From the NCBI GenBank assembly GCA_963710165.1, contig CAVPYZ010000004.1, forward strand, positions 868,001 to 932,000: a stretch of 64,000 bases of DNA, read 5' to 3'. Below, piece after piece: positions 27,436 to 35,882 of this stretch. Origin of the DNA: JACKIP01 sp963710165 (GTDB lineage Bacteria; Pseudomonadota; Alphaproteobacteria; Micavibrionales; Micavibrionaceae). Under the pieces are notes generated by a model. It had not been told where the DNA came from and searched no databases. It was given only the letters and a program-made list of their open reading frames with translations. The translations under genes were made by a program, and so were the position numbers. Within the stretch, counting starts at the first letter, position 1. Each line of letters opens with the position of its first letter.

Positions 27436-28704
27436 CTAACTCCAAAACTCTTCTTTTTCGGGGACGCGGGAAAAGGCGATTTTTGTACCGACGTGACCGG
27501 CCAGAGTGTTTGGAACAACGCCCATCCAGACGGTTTCTTTTTGATATTTATTTTGCAACGTATCAAGCGCATTTGACAGATTTTGCCGTTTTTCCTGTAT
27601 GCGCTTTTGTGTCGGACTTCCGGCAACAAACAGGTTTCCGCTGACCGTTTGTTCCTTATGCAGATTGCTCAAAATAACAGATACTTTTTTAAGCCGTTGG
27701 TCAGGATAGTAATATTGAAGACGTTTCCACATGTCATCAAGATGATGTAAAAATGTGAACGCATCATTCATAGGGGGGAAGGCGCAGTCATCGCTCCATT
27801 TTGTGCCATTTAATAAGCGCGCGGAAAAAGACAGGCGGGAGGCATAAAGATTTTTACGGCGTAAGCGATATGTTGCCTTTGTCAAAAGCCGTCGTGTCAT
27901 TAAGCGCGCTTTATCAGGGACACGTAAATCGGGATCAAGAACGCGACTATGCCCGACCATACACGTTTCGGTTTTTTGATGAGGTACATCATGACCATGC
28001 AGCCAATACCAAAAACGCTCTCCCTGAACACTGCCCCAAATTTTACGCGCGTGTTTCGGGGAAATATTCCACAGCTTTTCGACTGAATTGACACCTGCGC
28101 GTCTCAAGCGTTTATCCATATTCACGCCGATGCCGGGAAGATCAATTAATTTGAGGTCGAATAGAGGACCGGGCAGGGTGTCGAATACCACCAATCCGTC
28201 CGGTTTTTGCAGCTCTGTTCCGACCTTTGCCAGAAAACTGTTCGGGGCAAGACCGATGGAGCATTTAACATGAATGCCAACATCTTTGGCAATTTGCTCC
28301 TTCATTTTAAGTGCGAGACGAATGGCGTTTTCCTGTTCCTGTTCACGTCCCATTAAAATGCAGTCGAATTCATCAATGGACCAGATTTTGTTGATCGGTA
28401 GAACTTTTTCCGCTGCTGCGCGAATGGCATGATGATAATCAACGTACTTGTCAGGGCGTGCCAAAATACATTTTAAATCAGGACAAAGCTGTTTGGCGTC
28501 ATAAATTTTCGTTCCTGTTTTCACGCCGTAAGCTTTCGCTTCATAGGAAGCGGCAATGGCACATGTGGCATCTGTCATCATCGGAACAACCGCCACGGGT
28601 TTTCCGCGCAGTGCAGGGTTATCCTGCTGTTCCACACTTGCGAAATAGCTGTTCAAATCCAGAAATAAATATTTCAGGGGTTGTTCGTTCTTCTTTTGTT
28701 CCAT
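27436..28704 (-). CDS. Y-family DNA polymerase (DinB/UmuC type)
   Basis: A 422-aa translesion polymerase. The catalytic carboxylates lie in YLFLDLNSYFASVEQ near residue 16 and in WSIDEFDCIL near residue 110. The fingers motif ASYEAKAYGVKTGT, the helix-hairpin-helix DLPGIGVNMDKRLRRAG near residue 190 and the little-finger region (KASRLSFSARL-like) follow. It is longer than most DinB and lacks a UmuD-type neighbour. No LexA box search was possible. It precedes the two BPL_N-like genes. Confidence 0.9.
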   Translation of the reverse strand: MEQKKNEQPLKYLFLDLNSYFASVEQQDNPALRGKPVAVVPMMTDATCAIAASYEAKAYGVKTGTKIYDAKQLCPDLKCILARPDKYVDYHHAIRAAAEKVLPINKIWSIDEFDCILMGREQEQENAIRLALKMKEQIAKDVGIHVKCSIGLAPNSFLAKVGTELQKPDGLVVFDTLPGPLFDLKLIDLPGIGVNMDKRLRRAGVNSVEKLWNISPKHARKIWGSVQGERFWYWLHGHDVPHQKTETCMVGHSRVLDPDLRVPDKARLMTRRLLTKATYRLRRKNLYASRLSFSARLLNGTKWSDDCAFPPMNDAFTFLHHLDDMWKRLQYYYPDQRLKKVSVILSNLHKEQTVSGNLFVAGSPTQKRIQEKRQNLSNALDTLQNKYQKETVWMGVVPNTLAGHVGTKIAFSRVPEKEEFWS

Positions 28705-28774
28705 TCTTGATCATACACTATTAAGGCAAGAACAAGTCAAGAACAAATGATTTTTCAGAAAAAATGAGAGAGGA

Positions 28775-28954
28775 TTAAGCCGTAATATTTACAATGCTTC
28801 CGCGTGATCCGGATGGAGCGGCGGAAACGGCCTCAGTGAGTATATTGGCGATGGCACGATCAGCTTCAGCAGATGACTTTATCGTCGATAGCGCAACGTT
28901 TTGTTGTAGCTGTGCTTGCTGTGCGGCTATTCCTGCGGGTAGTATGGCTGACAT
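28775..28954 (-). CDS. YjfB-like putative motility protein
   Basis: A 59-aa protein. MSAILPAGIAAQQAQLQQNV begins the family pattern of short YjfB-type proteins (Q-Q-x-L-x-x-x-V-x-L-x-x-x-x-x-A), rich in Gln/Ala with a helical centre. The ATG at 28954 is used because GGAGAAACG lies just upstream. YjfB proteins are linked to flagellar motility in Bacillus; here the closest neighbours are a response regulator and a CheE-like protein, which fits. Confidence 0.6.
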   Translation of the reverse strand: MSAILPAGIAAQQAQLQQNVALSTIKSSAEADRAIANILTEAVSAAPSGSRGSIVNITA

Positions 28955-29024
28955 TCGTTTCTCCAATTATTACTTAATAATAGCACAGACTATATGAATA
29001 AACATTTAATTTATTATAAATAGA

Positions 29025-29528
29025 CTATGCTTCGGGTGTGATTCCATGCTTTTTGTAGTATCTATCGCAGGCACTGTACAATTCCGTCAGTAATTTTTGT
29101 CCTGCATTGCCACCTAAACCATATATCTTATTTTCTGATACAGGACGCAGGGCATTATAATGAACTTTCAAAACATCAATGGCGTCATCATCCAGAACAT
29201 AAATATTTTCCAAAAATGACAATGCGCTTGCAGATATTTCAGACATAAGCGGTTGCCCGAACATTCCGCCATGTGCTTTCAATTGCATGATGGGATAAAT
29301 CATTTTTGTAACCTGGTCATGTGTCCTAAAGTCACTATTCATTGATTGATCGATCATTGTATCGATAAATTCGATAAAGGTTTTTGCGTAAGGGTGAAAG
29401 TTCTCCTTACTATCGTCAATGGCTTGTTGTGCTTTTGCAATGATTTCAGGGGGAAGTCCGCCACTCCCGACTTTTTGCTTTAAGAAATTAGGAGGCATAA
29501 TGTATTTAGGATCATCGGAGTTTGACAT
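29025..29528 (-). CDS. Helical protein beside a response regulator, possibly CheE-like
   Basis: A 167-aa soluble, mainly helical protein with LKQKVGSGGLPPEIIAKAQ at the N-terminus and two further helical blocks. The GSGGLPPE-x-x-x-KAQ opening and the position after a CheY-like regulator resemble the short CheE-type proteins of Rhodospirillales, but I rank this as a likeness only. It follows the response regulator by 34 bases and is probably co-transcribed. Confidence 0.5.
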   Translation of the reverse strand: MSNSDDPKYIMPPNFLKQKVGSGGLPPEIIAKAQQAIDDSKENFHPYAKTFIEFIDTMIDQSMNSDFRTHDQVTKMIYPIMQLKAHGGMFGQPLMSEISASALSFLENIYVLDDDAIDVLKVHYNALRPVSENKIYGLGGNAGQKLLTELYSACDRYYKKHGITPEA

Positions 29529-29562
29529 GATTAAATATCTTTCTTGCCCTTAATATTATCCG

Positions 29563-30117
29563 TTATATTTTTAAAAGCTTATCTTGCTGCTGCTCCTGAG
29601 TGGGAGATATCTTTTTTGCGCGTCCTTTAAAATCCGAGGCACGTTTTTGCTTGCCTTCGTAGTCATCTCTATTGCGGCGCCTGCGGTCAGGGCCGAAGAA
29701 TTGCTTTGAATCCACAAACTGGCGGGGTTTTTCAATAATATGTTCAATACGTGAATATAAATCTTTTGCTGTAAAGGGCTTAACGACAAATTCTGTGACC
29801 CCTCTATCGCGGGCATGTTCAACGCGTAGGCGAGAGGTAAAACCGGTCATTAGTATAACAGGTGTGAACCGATCAGGTGACTTTGGATCTTTCCTGATTT
29901 TTTCAATCATTTCAATACCGTTTAGCGGTTCCATCATCCAGTCTGTAATAACAATTTCAGGATTGAACCGACAGAATTTTTCAAATCCTTCTTTACCGTT
30001 ATCTGCAACTTCTATGTTATGAAATCCGAATAACCCGAGAATAGATCTAAGCAGTGTTTGCATAGGTAACATATCATCTACGATCAGAATTTTAACGTCG
30101 TTAAATTTGTAGGTCAT
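29563..30117 (-). CDS. CheY-like response regulator with basic C-terminal tail
   Basis: A 184-aa protein. Residues 6-130 form a receiver domain: acidic pair DD at residue 14-15 (ILIVDDMLPMQTLL), phosphoacceptor Asp in VITDWMMEPLNG, Thr in LMTGFTS and Lys in VKPFTAKDLYSRI. The C-terminal 55 residues are basic and polar (RRRNRDDYEGKQKRASDFK) with no output domain. It probably acts by protein interaction. The partner gene next to it is CheE-like. Confidence 0.88.
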   Translation of the reverse strand: MTYKFNDVKILIVDDMLPMQTLLRSILGLFGFHNIEVADNGKEGFEKFCRFNPEIVITDWMMEPLNGIEMIEKIRKDPKSPDRFTPVILMTGFTSRLRVEHARDRGVTEFVVKPFTAKDLYSRIEHIIEKPRQFVDSKQFFGPDRRRRNRDDYEGKQKRASDFKGRAKKISPTQEQQQDKLLKI

Positions 30118-30287
30118 AAGTGGTTTGCGATTTTTTATTTCTTATAATCTAAGCATTTTAAAATAATATCTCCAACAACTTTAAGCTGAGGAGGGTTCAA
30201 CTTAACGATTCGTTCTTCACGTTTTTCATTTTTATGTATCGGGTGTAGACTAAATTAATCATAAAATACTGGGGTTGGGAGAACATC

Positions 30288-30719
30288 ATGAATCAATCCA
30301 GAATAATAATGAACTTTACAACGCCGCCAACACAGGATGATTTGGTAGAACTTGCACATGCTGTTTTAGAAACATTACCGGATCAAATCTATGATTTTTG
30401 CGATGATGTGAAAATCGATATTGAGGAAATGGCGGATGAGGCAATAGAACAAGAGTTGGGTCTGGATGACCCCTTCGAACTACTTGCTTTGTATCGTAGT
30501 GGTCAGGAAATATCGCCGGGCGTCATGAGCAAGGTGGCAAATGATGATGATATCATTATTCTTTATCGAAGACCTATTCTGGATATGTGGTGTGAAACCG
30601 GGGAGCATATTTCTGTCATGATGCGTGATATTATCGTCCATGAGCTTGGCGTTCATTTTGATTTTTCAGAAGAGGAAATCGTTAAAATGAGTAAAGAGCA
30701 TTATCAAGGTATGCTCTGA
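30288..30719 (+). CDS. MMP-like (PF06262) metallopeptidase-fold protein with altered zinc motif
   Basis: A 143-aa member of the small predicted metallopeptidase family. The layout matches: TQDDLVELAHAVLETLPDQI opening, FELLALYRSGQEI, IIILYRRPILDMW and the C-terminal helix MRDIIVHELGVHFDFSEEEI. The family's HExGHHFG zinc motif reads HELGVHFD here, so the first H of the H-H pair is Val and the normal HExxH is incomplete. It may be inactive or use the other histidine. Convergent with pdxH 5 bases downstream. Confidence 0.8.
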   Translation: MNQSRIIMNFTTPPTQDDLVELAHAVLETLPDQIYDFCDDVKIDIEEMADEAIEQELGLDDPFELLALYRSGQEISPGVMSKVANDDDIIILYRRPILDMWCETGEHISVMMRDIIVHELGVHFDFSEEEIVKMSKEHYQGML

Positions 30720-30724
30720 ACTAA

Positions 30725-31333
30725 TTACGGATATAGCATTTGTTTTGACCATTCGCCGCTTTTCCGCCATTTGAATACGCAACGTCTGTGAAGTCTGTGT
30801 TTCTCATCCATCCAGAATTCCATTTGAGATGGTTTCACACGATATCCTTTCCAGTGCTCGGGTCTGGGGATGATATCCTGACCTTCAAATTTTTTTTCAA
30901 AATGCTCTAATCTTTCATCAAAATCGCTACGATGTTCCATGGGGCGTGATTGATGTGATGCCCATGCACCAATGCGGCTTCCCCTATGGCGGCTGTTAAA
31001 GTAATCATCAGCCTCTTGTGATGAAATGGTTTCTATATCCCCTCGAATACGAATTTGTTTTCTGAGTGTTTTCCAGTAAAAACACAGTGCGCCCTTGCCA
31101 TGCGCCTCTATTTCATTGCCTTTTTGACTTTCGGAATTTGTATAGAAGACAAAACCGCGTTCATCGTGATCTTTCAACAATACCATCCTTGAATCCGGAT
31201 AATTATCCGCATCTATTGTGGATAAGCACATGGCATTGGGGTCATTCGGTTCTGTTTTTTCGGCATCCCGCATCCATAATTCGAAAAGTTTATGGGGGTC
31301 GTTCGGCCATTCTTCCGCAGAGTTATAGGGCAT
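30725..31333 (-). CDS. pdxH: Pyridoxamine 5'-phosphate oxidase
   Basis: A 202-aa FMN enzyme making pyridoxal phosphate. FMN-contact regions SRMVLLKDHDERGFVFYTN and CFYWKTLRKQIRIRGD, the substrate block SRIGAWASHQS, and the C-terminal HRRCVFKWRKSGEWS through the final YP are all present. Length and start (PYNSAEEWPNDPHKLFELWM) are normal. Confidence 0.95.
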   Translation of the reverse strand: MPYNSAEEWPNDPHKLFELWMRDAEKTEPNDPNAMCLSTIDADNYPDSRMVLLKDHDERGFVFYTNSESQKGNEIEAHGKGALCFYWKTLRKQIRIRGDIETISSQEADDYFNSRHRGSRIGAWASHQSRPMEHRSDFDERLEHFEKKFEGQDIIPRPEHWKGYRVKPSQMEFWMDEKHRLHRRCVFKWRKSGEWSKQMLYP

Positions 31334-31445
31334 TGCGCATCCTTTTGTAATTAAATGTAATCATTTTTGACTGGATTTTATTACCCAGTGCTTTATCTTA
31401 ACTTAAAATCAAACGCACAAAGCGCAAGATTGAAAGGAAAAAAAT

Positions 31446-31931
31446 ATGCGTCATTTTATATTAACAGCTCTTATGGCTGCTTCATTCGGACTTGTCGCCT
31501 GTACAAATACAGATATGAGTTCTTATAATAATAAAAAAACCGGAGGTGCCGTTATCGGTGCTGTTGCCGGTGGTGTTTTAGGATCAAATGTTGGAGGTGG
31601 TAAAGGCCAGCTTGTGGCAACTGGTGTTGGTACACTTCTAGGTGCTCTTGTTGGTAGCTCAATTGGTCAATCACTTGATCGTGCCGATATGGTTTATGCT
31701 CAGCAAGCTAATTCACGTGCCCATAGCGCGCCAATTGGTGAAACTGTTAGCTGGACAAATCCACAGACAGGCAATAAAGGAACGGTAACACCCGTTAATG
31801 ATTATAAAGCCACAACAGGCCGCTATTGTCGTGAATATCAACAGACTATTTATATTGATGGACAGGCACAAACAGGTTATGGCACAGCATGTCAAAATGC
31901 CGATGGCACTTGGCAAGTTCAAAATAGCTAA
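31446..31931 (+). CDS. Glycine-zipper outer-membrane lipoprotein (17-kDa antigen type)
   Basis: A 161-aa lipoprotein: lipobox ALMAASFGLVAC at Cys19, glycine-zipper 2TM domain GGAVIGAVAGGVLGSNVGGG at about residue 33 continuing to GTLLGALVGSSIGQSLD, and a C-terminal beta-type domain with a Cys pair (GRYCREYQQT, YGTACQNADGTW). This is the Rickettsia 17-kDa surface antigen family, common in alphaproteobacteria. AGGAAAAAAAT precedes the ATG. Confidence 0.9.
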   Translation: MRHFILTALMAASFGLVACTNTDMSSYNNKKTGGAVIGAVAGGVLGSNVGGGKGQLVATGVGTLLGALVGSSIGQSLDRADMVYAQQANSRAHSAPIGETVSWTNPQTGNKGTVTPVNDYKATTGRYCREYQQTIYIDGQAQTGYGTACQNADGTWQVQNS

Positions 31932-31946
31932 TTAAATAAGACTACT

Positions 31947-31972
31947 AAAAGGGCCTATTGAGGCCCTTTTTT
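31947..31972 (+). terminator. Terminator after the 17-kDa-type lipoprotein
   Basis: A 10-bp stem AAAAGGGCCT / AGGCCCTTTT with a 4-base loop and T-run on +. It overlaps by 2 bases the 3' end of the convergent 484-aa gene. Confidence 0.9.
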
Positions 31973-33425
31973 AATGCCGGACAACTTTTTCATTATCAAA
32001 ACTATCTAAACTGCCATAAATTTCGTCCATTTCACTCTCTTCCTGTTTCTGGGAGAGCTCTGTGAGCACTCTATTTTTCTTCAAAGATTTTAGCGCAAAC
32101 TCGGCAATAATTTTATGAGAATAATTGGTGTTTAGAAAATCTATAAAATCGTGTTCCTTAAAGCTGTCAGCCTCTTTTCGAACTGCTAAAAGTTCTTCGC
32201 CTAATGACTTTAATTTCATTAGAGATACTTTAGACAGCGCAACTTTAAATATCTCACGCGTTGTTTGTGTCGGGGGTTGTTTTGCCTTAATAGATTTATC
32301 AAATATGACTGCCGCTTCCTGTAATGCCGAAGCGCACCATCCCATAAATTGCCCTTTTTGCAGTTTTCTGTTTTGCTCATCGGCTTTTTCAATGAAGGGG
32401 TCTGAAGAATTCTCAAAAACAGCACGTGTTAGCAGATTTTCAAATAGCTCTTCTATAAAGGCGTCGTGAATTTCTGCATTTTTTAGATCTGTTTTGAAAG
32501 GATTGTAATAGCCGCGACTTTCATCTGCAGATATGGGCTCTGTTTTAATAAGGTTGGAAACCTGAACACCCAGTTTTTTTGTTTCAATATCGTCATTATG
32601 GTCAATTGCAATTGATAAGATAACTTCGGCAGGAAATCCGCGCCATGCCATGTCTTGGGAATAAAGGGCAAATTTCTCCCACACTTCCAGTTTTTGTTGA
32701 TTCATTGTTTGAATAATGACTTTTGACGCTGCCCAAACCTGATCAATAACATGTGAGGTCAATTTTCGCTTACTTGCCAGCTGGTTATACATATATTTTG
32801 ACTGGTCTAGTGTCATTATATAAGGATGGTTTTCGGGGTTTTGTGTATTTGATGCCGATACAATTGCATGGGCATGTTGACGTCCATATCCTTCCACGAA
32901 GTCTTCTTTATTTATAATACTGTAAGTAAGGGCGCCAAATATATCGGCCTGTAAATTATTTCCTAGTTTGCGTATCCCTTTTGGAGAAGGAATTAAAATT
33001 CTTTCTTTTAATGTCTTCTTTTTATCCGTTGTATTTTTGATAGCGTTACAGGCGTTCCACGAAAGGCGATACAGATCAATTTCGAGTGCTCTTATATCGC
33101 TGTAGTTATCCGTATTAAGCGCGATAAAATTCATGAATACCTGTTTTTTAATCAGCCCTCCATAAAGGCTTTTATATGTTTCTATCGTTCCCATAAATTC
33201 TGATGCATTATCTTTTAATTCATCGTTCATCCAATGAGTGAAAAGCTTATTTAGCAAAGGGTAAATATCCTCACCGCTATATCCTTTGCGCAGGCTTAAG
33301 CAGGCATTTTTACGTTTGCCGGTACGATGTAGCATACATGTTAATTCCAAAGCACTATTGAAAGACGATAATTGCTTTTCTACTTTTTCTATAACGTTGT
33401 TGATCTCTTCGATAGAGAGAGACAT
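31971..33425 (-). CDS. Large helical protein of unknown function
   Basis: A 484-aa cytoplasmic protein, no signal peptide, no membrane segment, predicted almost all helical. It opens with MSLSIEEINNVIEKVEKQL and ends in an acidic stretch (EESEMDEIYGSLDSFDNE). No motif is recognised. It lies between a lipoprotein and fabI with intergenic gaps on both sides, so no operon hint is available. Confidence 0.7.
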   Translation of the reverse strand: MSLSIEEINNVIEKVEKQLSSFNSALELTCMLHRTGKRKNACLSLRKGYSGEDIYPLLNKLFTHWMNDELKDNASEFMGTIETYKSLYGGLIKKQVFMNFIALNTDNYSDIRALEIDLYRLSWNACNAIKNTTDKKKTLKERILIPSPKGIRKLGNNLQADIFGALTYSIINKEDFVEGYGRQHAHAIVSASNTQNPENHPYIMTLDQSKYMYNQLASKRKLTSHVIDQVWAASKVIIQTMNQQKLEVWEKFALYSQDMAWRGFPAEVILSIAIDHNDDIETKKLGVQVSNLIKTEPISADESRGYYNPFKTDLKNAEIHDAFIEELFENLLTRAVFENSSDPFIEKADEQNRKLQKGQFMGWCASALQEAAVIFDKSIKAKQPPTQTTREIFKVALSKVSLMKLKSLGEELLAVRKEADSFKEHDFIDFLNTNYSHKIIAEFALKSLKKNRVLTELSQKQEESEMDEIYGSLDSFDNEKVVRH

Positions 33426-33611
33426 GACCAGACCCTTATTTTTTATTCTTTATACCGTAAGTATAAGAACAAGAGCTTAAGAAAGGATGTGATTTTCATA
33501 AATTTTATCTAAAATTTTATATGAATTTTATCTTTGTCTTATAACCGGCATTTATGAACTGGACGACACGTCCAAAATATGTAGGATAGAGCCAAGTAAA
33601 AGGAAAAATAT

Positions 33612-34442
33612 ATGAGTGATTTAATGAAGGGCAAAAAAGGACTTGTCATGGGCGTCGCCAATGACCGTTCAATTGCGTGGGGAATATCAAAAGCATTGGC
33701 CGATCATGGCGCCGAGTTGGCATTTACCTATCAGGGTGAAGCACTTGAGAAGCGTGTAAGACCATTGGCAGAGAGTATCGGATCAAAAGTTTTGATTCCA
33801 TGTGATGTTACAAATGAGCAAAGCATTGATGAAACATTTAGAGTTATTGAACAAGAATTCGGGAAGATAGATTTTCTGGTTCACGCTATCGCTTTTTCCG
33901 ATAAGTCGGAACTGGACGGATTATATCTTGATACCTCGCGTGATAATTTCCTTAAAACAATGGATATATCTGTTTATTCTTTCACGTCCATCTGTAAACG
34001 CGCTGTTCCCCTTATGAAAGACGGCGGAAGCTTTCTGACATTAACATATTACGGCGCAGAGCGCGTGATGCCGCATTATAATGTAATGGGCGTTGCCAAG
34101 GCTGCTTTGGAAGCTTCTGTGCGCTATTTGGCTGCTGATCTTGGCCCGCAAAATATCACTGTTAATGCCATTTCAGCCGGACCTATCAAAACGCTTGCTG
34201 CAAGCGGTATTGGCGATTTCCGCTTTATTCTGAAATGGAATGAATTGAATGCGCCGCTACGTCGTAATGTTACAATTGATGATGTCGGTAATGCGGGCTT
34301 ATTCCTACTCTCCGAACTGGGCGCAGGTGTCACGGGTGAGGTGATGCACGTTGATGCCGGTTATCATACTGTTGGTATGCTGGCCGTAGATAAAGTCGGC
34401 GAAACAGCTGACTTGCTAAAATCCATGGAAGATAAGGTTTAA
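33612..34442 (+). CDS. fabI: Enoyl-[acyl-carrier-protein] reductase FabI
   Basis: A 276-aa NADH-dependent SDR enzyme for the last step of fatty-acid elongation. GVANDRSIAWGISKAL near residue 14 is the divergent FabI cofactor loop; the active-site Tyr and Lys of the Y-x6-K arrangement sit in YYGAERVMPHYNVMGVAKAAL (the first part of which is YYGAERVMPHYNV). The block ITVNAISAGPIKTLAASGI is also FabI-specific. It converges on ftsA. Confidence 0.95.
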   Translation: MSDLMKGKKGLVMGVANDRSIAWGISKALADHGAELAFTYQGEALEKRVRPLAESIGSKVLIPCDVTNEQSIDETFRVIEQEFGKIDFLVHAIAFSDKSELDGLYLDTSRDNFLKTMDISVYSFTSICKRAVPLMKDGGSFLTLTYYGAERVMPHYNVMGVAKAALEASVRYLAADLGPQNITVNAISAGPIKTLAASGIGDFRFILKWNELNAPLRRNVTIDDVGNAGLFLLSELGAGVTGEVMHVDAGYHTVGMLAVDKVGETADLLKSMEDKV

Positions 34443-34480
34443 AAACTTAAGCGATAATAATTTTCAATATATTCTAATGA

Positions 34481-35761
34481 TCACCAGTTTTCCTTAAACC
34501 AGACTTTGAATTTCTCGATTAAGGATAAGTCTTCGGATGAGTTCGAAATATTTGCAGGGATTTCGTGGCTGCGTTCTGCCAAATAGGTTAAAAGCCCTGT
34601 CGTTGTGGCGAAGTCGGGGCCTTGCATTGTTTCCGGTAAATTTCTTGTCCGGATAGGTCTGCCTAGACGAACTTGCTTATCCAGAATATTTTGCGAAATG
34701 TCACGTAGTCCCGGTATCTGGCTTGCCCCACCGGTGAGAACAATACGGCGTCCTGCAAGAGGGCCAAGCCCGCTATCGTTCAATTTGGCGCGTATCATTT
34801 CAAATATTTCTTCCAGGCGCGGCTGTATAATTCCGACCAATAGAGAACGCGGAACATGACGGTGGTTTGTGATCTGATCTTCGCCGATTTGCGGCACATC
34901 AATCATTTCATTATCGTCACTCATCGTGGCCATTGCGCTGCCGTAAAGCGTTTTTAGGCGTTCTGCGTGGCTGAGAGATGTGGTCAGGCCGCGGGCAATG
35001 TCAGATGTTACGTGCTTGCCACCAATCGGAATCGAATCGATATAAATTAGTTTTTTGGACGCAAAAACGGCAATTGATGTTGTCCCGCCGCCCATGTCGA
35101 TAACGGTGCTACCCAGTTCCATTTCATCTTCTACAAGCGTTGAAAGACCTGCGGCGTATGCACTATGGCAAAAACCGACAATATCCAGATGGCTACGCTC
35201 GACACATGTGCTGATGTTTTTAATCGCATTTTGCGCCGCAGCAATAATATTTACATCAAGATGCAGGCTTTCGCCGACCATGCCAATTGGTTCTTGAATA
35301 CCGCCGTGACCGTCAATATTACATGACGCGGCAATGCTGTGAATTAATACATCATTGGGGTATTTACCCATTGCCTTTTGTTGCGCGCGGGACAGGGCGC
35401 GAAACATGTCGGTTTCCGTTACGTCATGTCCGGAAATGTTAATGTCGATCTGTTCTATCTGTTGCTTGGCATGCGGTGGAGGTAAATTAATGATGACATC
35501 ACGAAGGGGATAGCCCTTAAGTGTTTTCGCCGCCATATTTTCTGCCGTATGAACAGTATGGCGAATCACATTCTCAACTGCTTTCAGATCGGTGATTGTA
35601 CCGCTTTTGATTCCCGATGAAGCGTGATGCCCCGCACCGACGATTTCCATTGTGCCCTGATCATCTGTCACAACCGCAATCAGACAGGCAACCTTTGAAC
35701 TGCCTATATCCAGAGCAGCAACAGTAGAGCCTTTTATACGTTGTTTAGATTTTGATTTCAT
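34481..35761 (-). CDS. ftsA: Cell division protein FtsA
   Basis: A 426-aa actin-like protein that tethers FtsZ to the membrane. N-terminal ATP motif VAALDIGSSKVACLIAV, the 1C domain, phosphate loop VIDMGGGTTSIAVF, adenosine motif VLTGGASQIPGLRDI and an amphipathic C-terminal helix (LIEKFKVWFKENW) are present. The ATG at 35761 is preferred; an upstream in-frame TTG at 35782 would add seven residues. It is not next to ftsQ or ftsZ, unlike most proteobacteria. Confidence 0.93.
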   Translation of the reverse strand: MKSKSKQRIKGSTVAALDIGSSKVACLIAVVTDDQGTMEIVGAGHHASSGIKSGTITDLKAVENVIRHTVHTAENMAAKTLKGYPLRDVIINLPPPHAKQQIEQIDINISGHDVTETDMFRALSRAQQKAMGKYPNDVLIHSIAASCNIDGHGGIQEPIGMVGESLHLDVNIIAAAQNAIKNISTCVERSHLDIVGFCHSAYAAGLSTLVEDEMELGSTVIDMGGGTTSIAVFASKKLIYIDSIPIGGKHVTSDIARGLTTSLSHAERLKTLYGSAMATMSDDNEMIDVPQIGEDQITNHRHVPRSLLVGIIQPRLEEIFEMIRAKLNDSGLGPLAGRRIVLTGGASQIPGLRDISQNILDKQVRLGRPIRTRNLPETMQGPDFATTTGLLTYLAERSHEIPANISNSSEDLSLIEKFKVWFKENW

Positions 35762-35882
35762 AGATGGTATTTTTAGCCACAAATTTTATTTTAGTAATCT
35801 ATAATATTGTATAGGTTACAGCATATATTTCAAATAAACTCGAGAAAAGTTATCCCCGAGAAAACAAATTATAGATAGATGC

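Noticed and set aside
28775..28954. Bacteriocin-like peptide
   Set aside because: The sequence pattern and neighbours fit the YjfB motility family better, and no export or immunity gene is adjacent.
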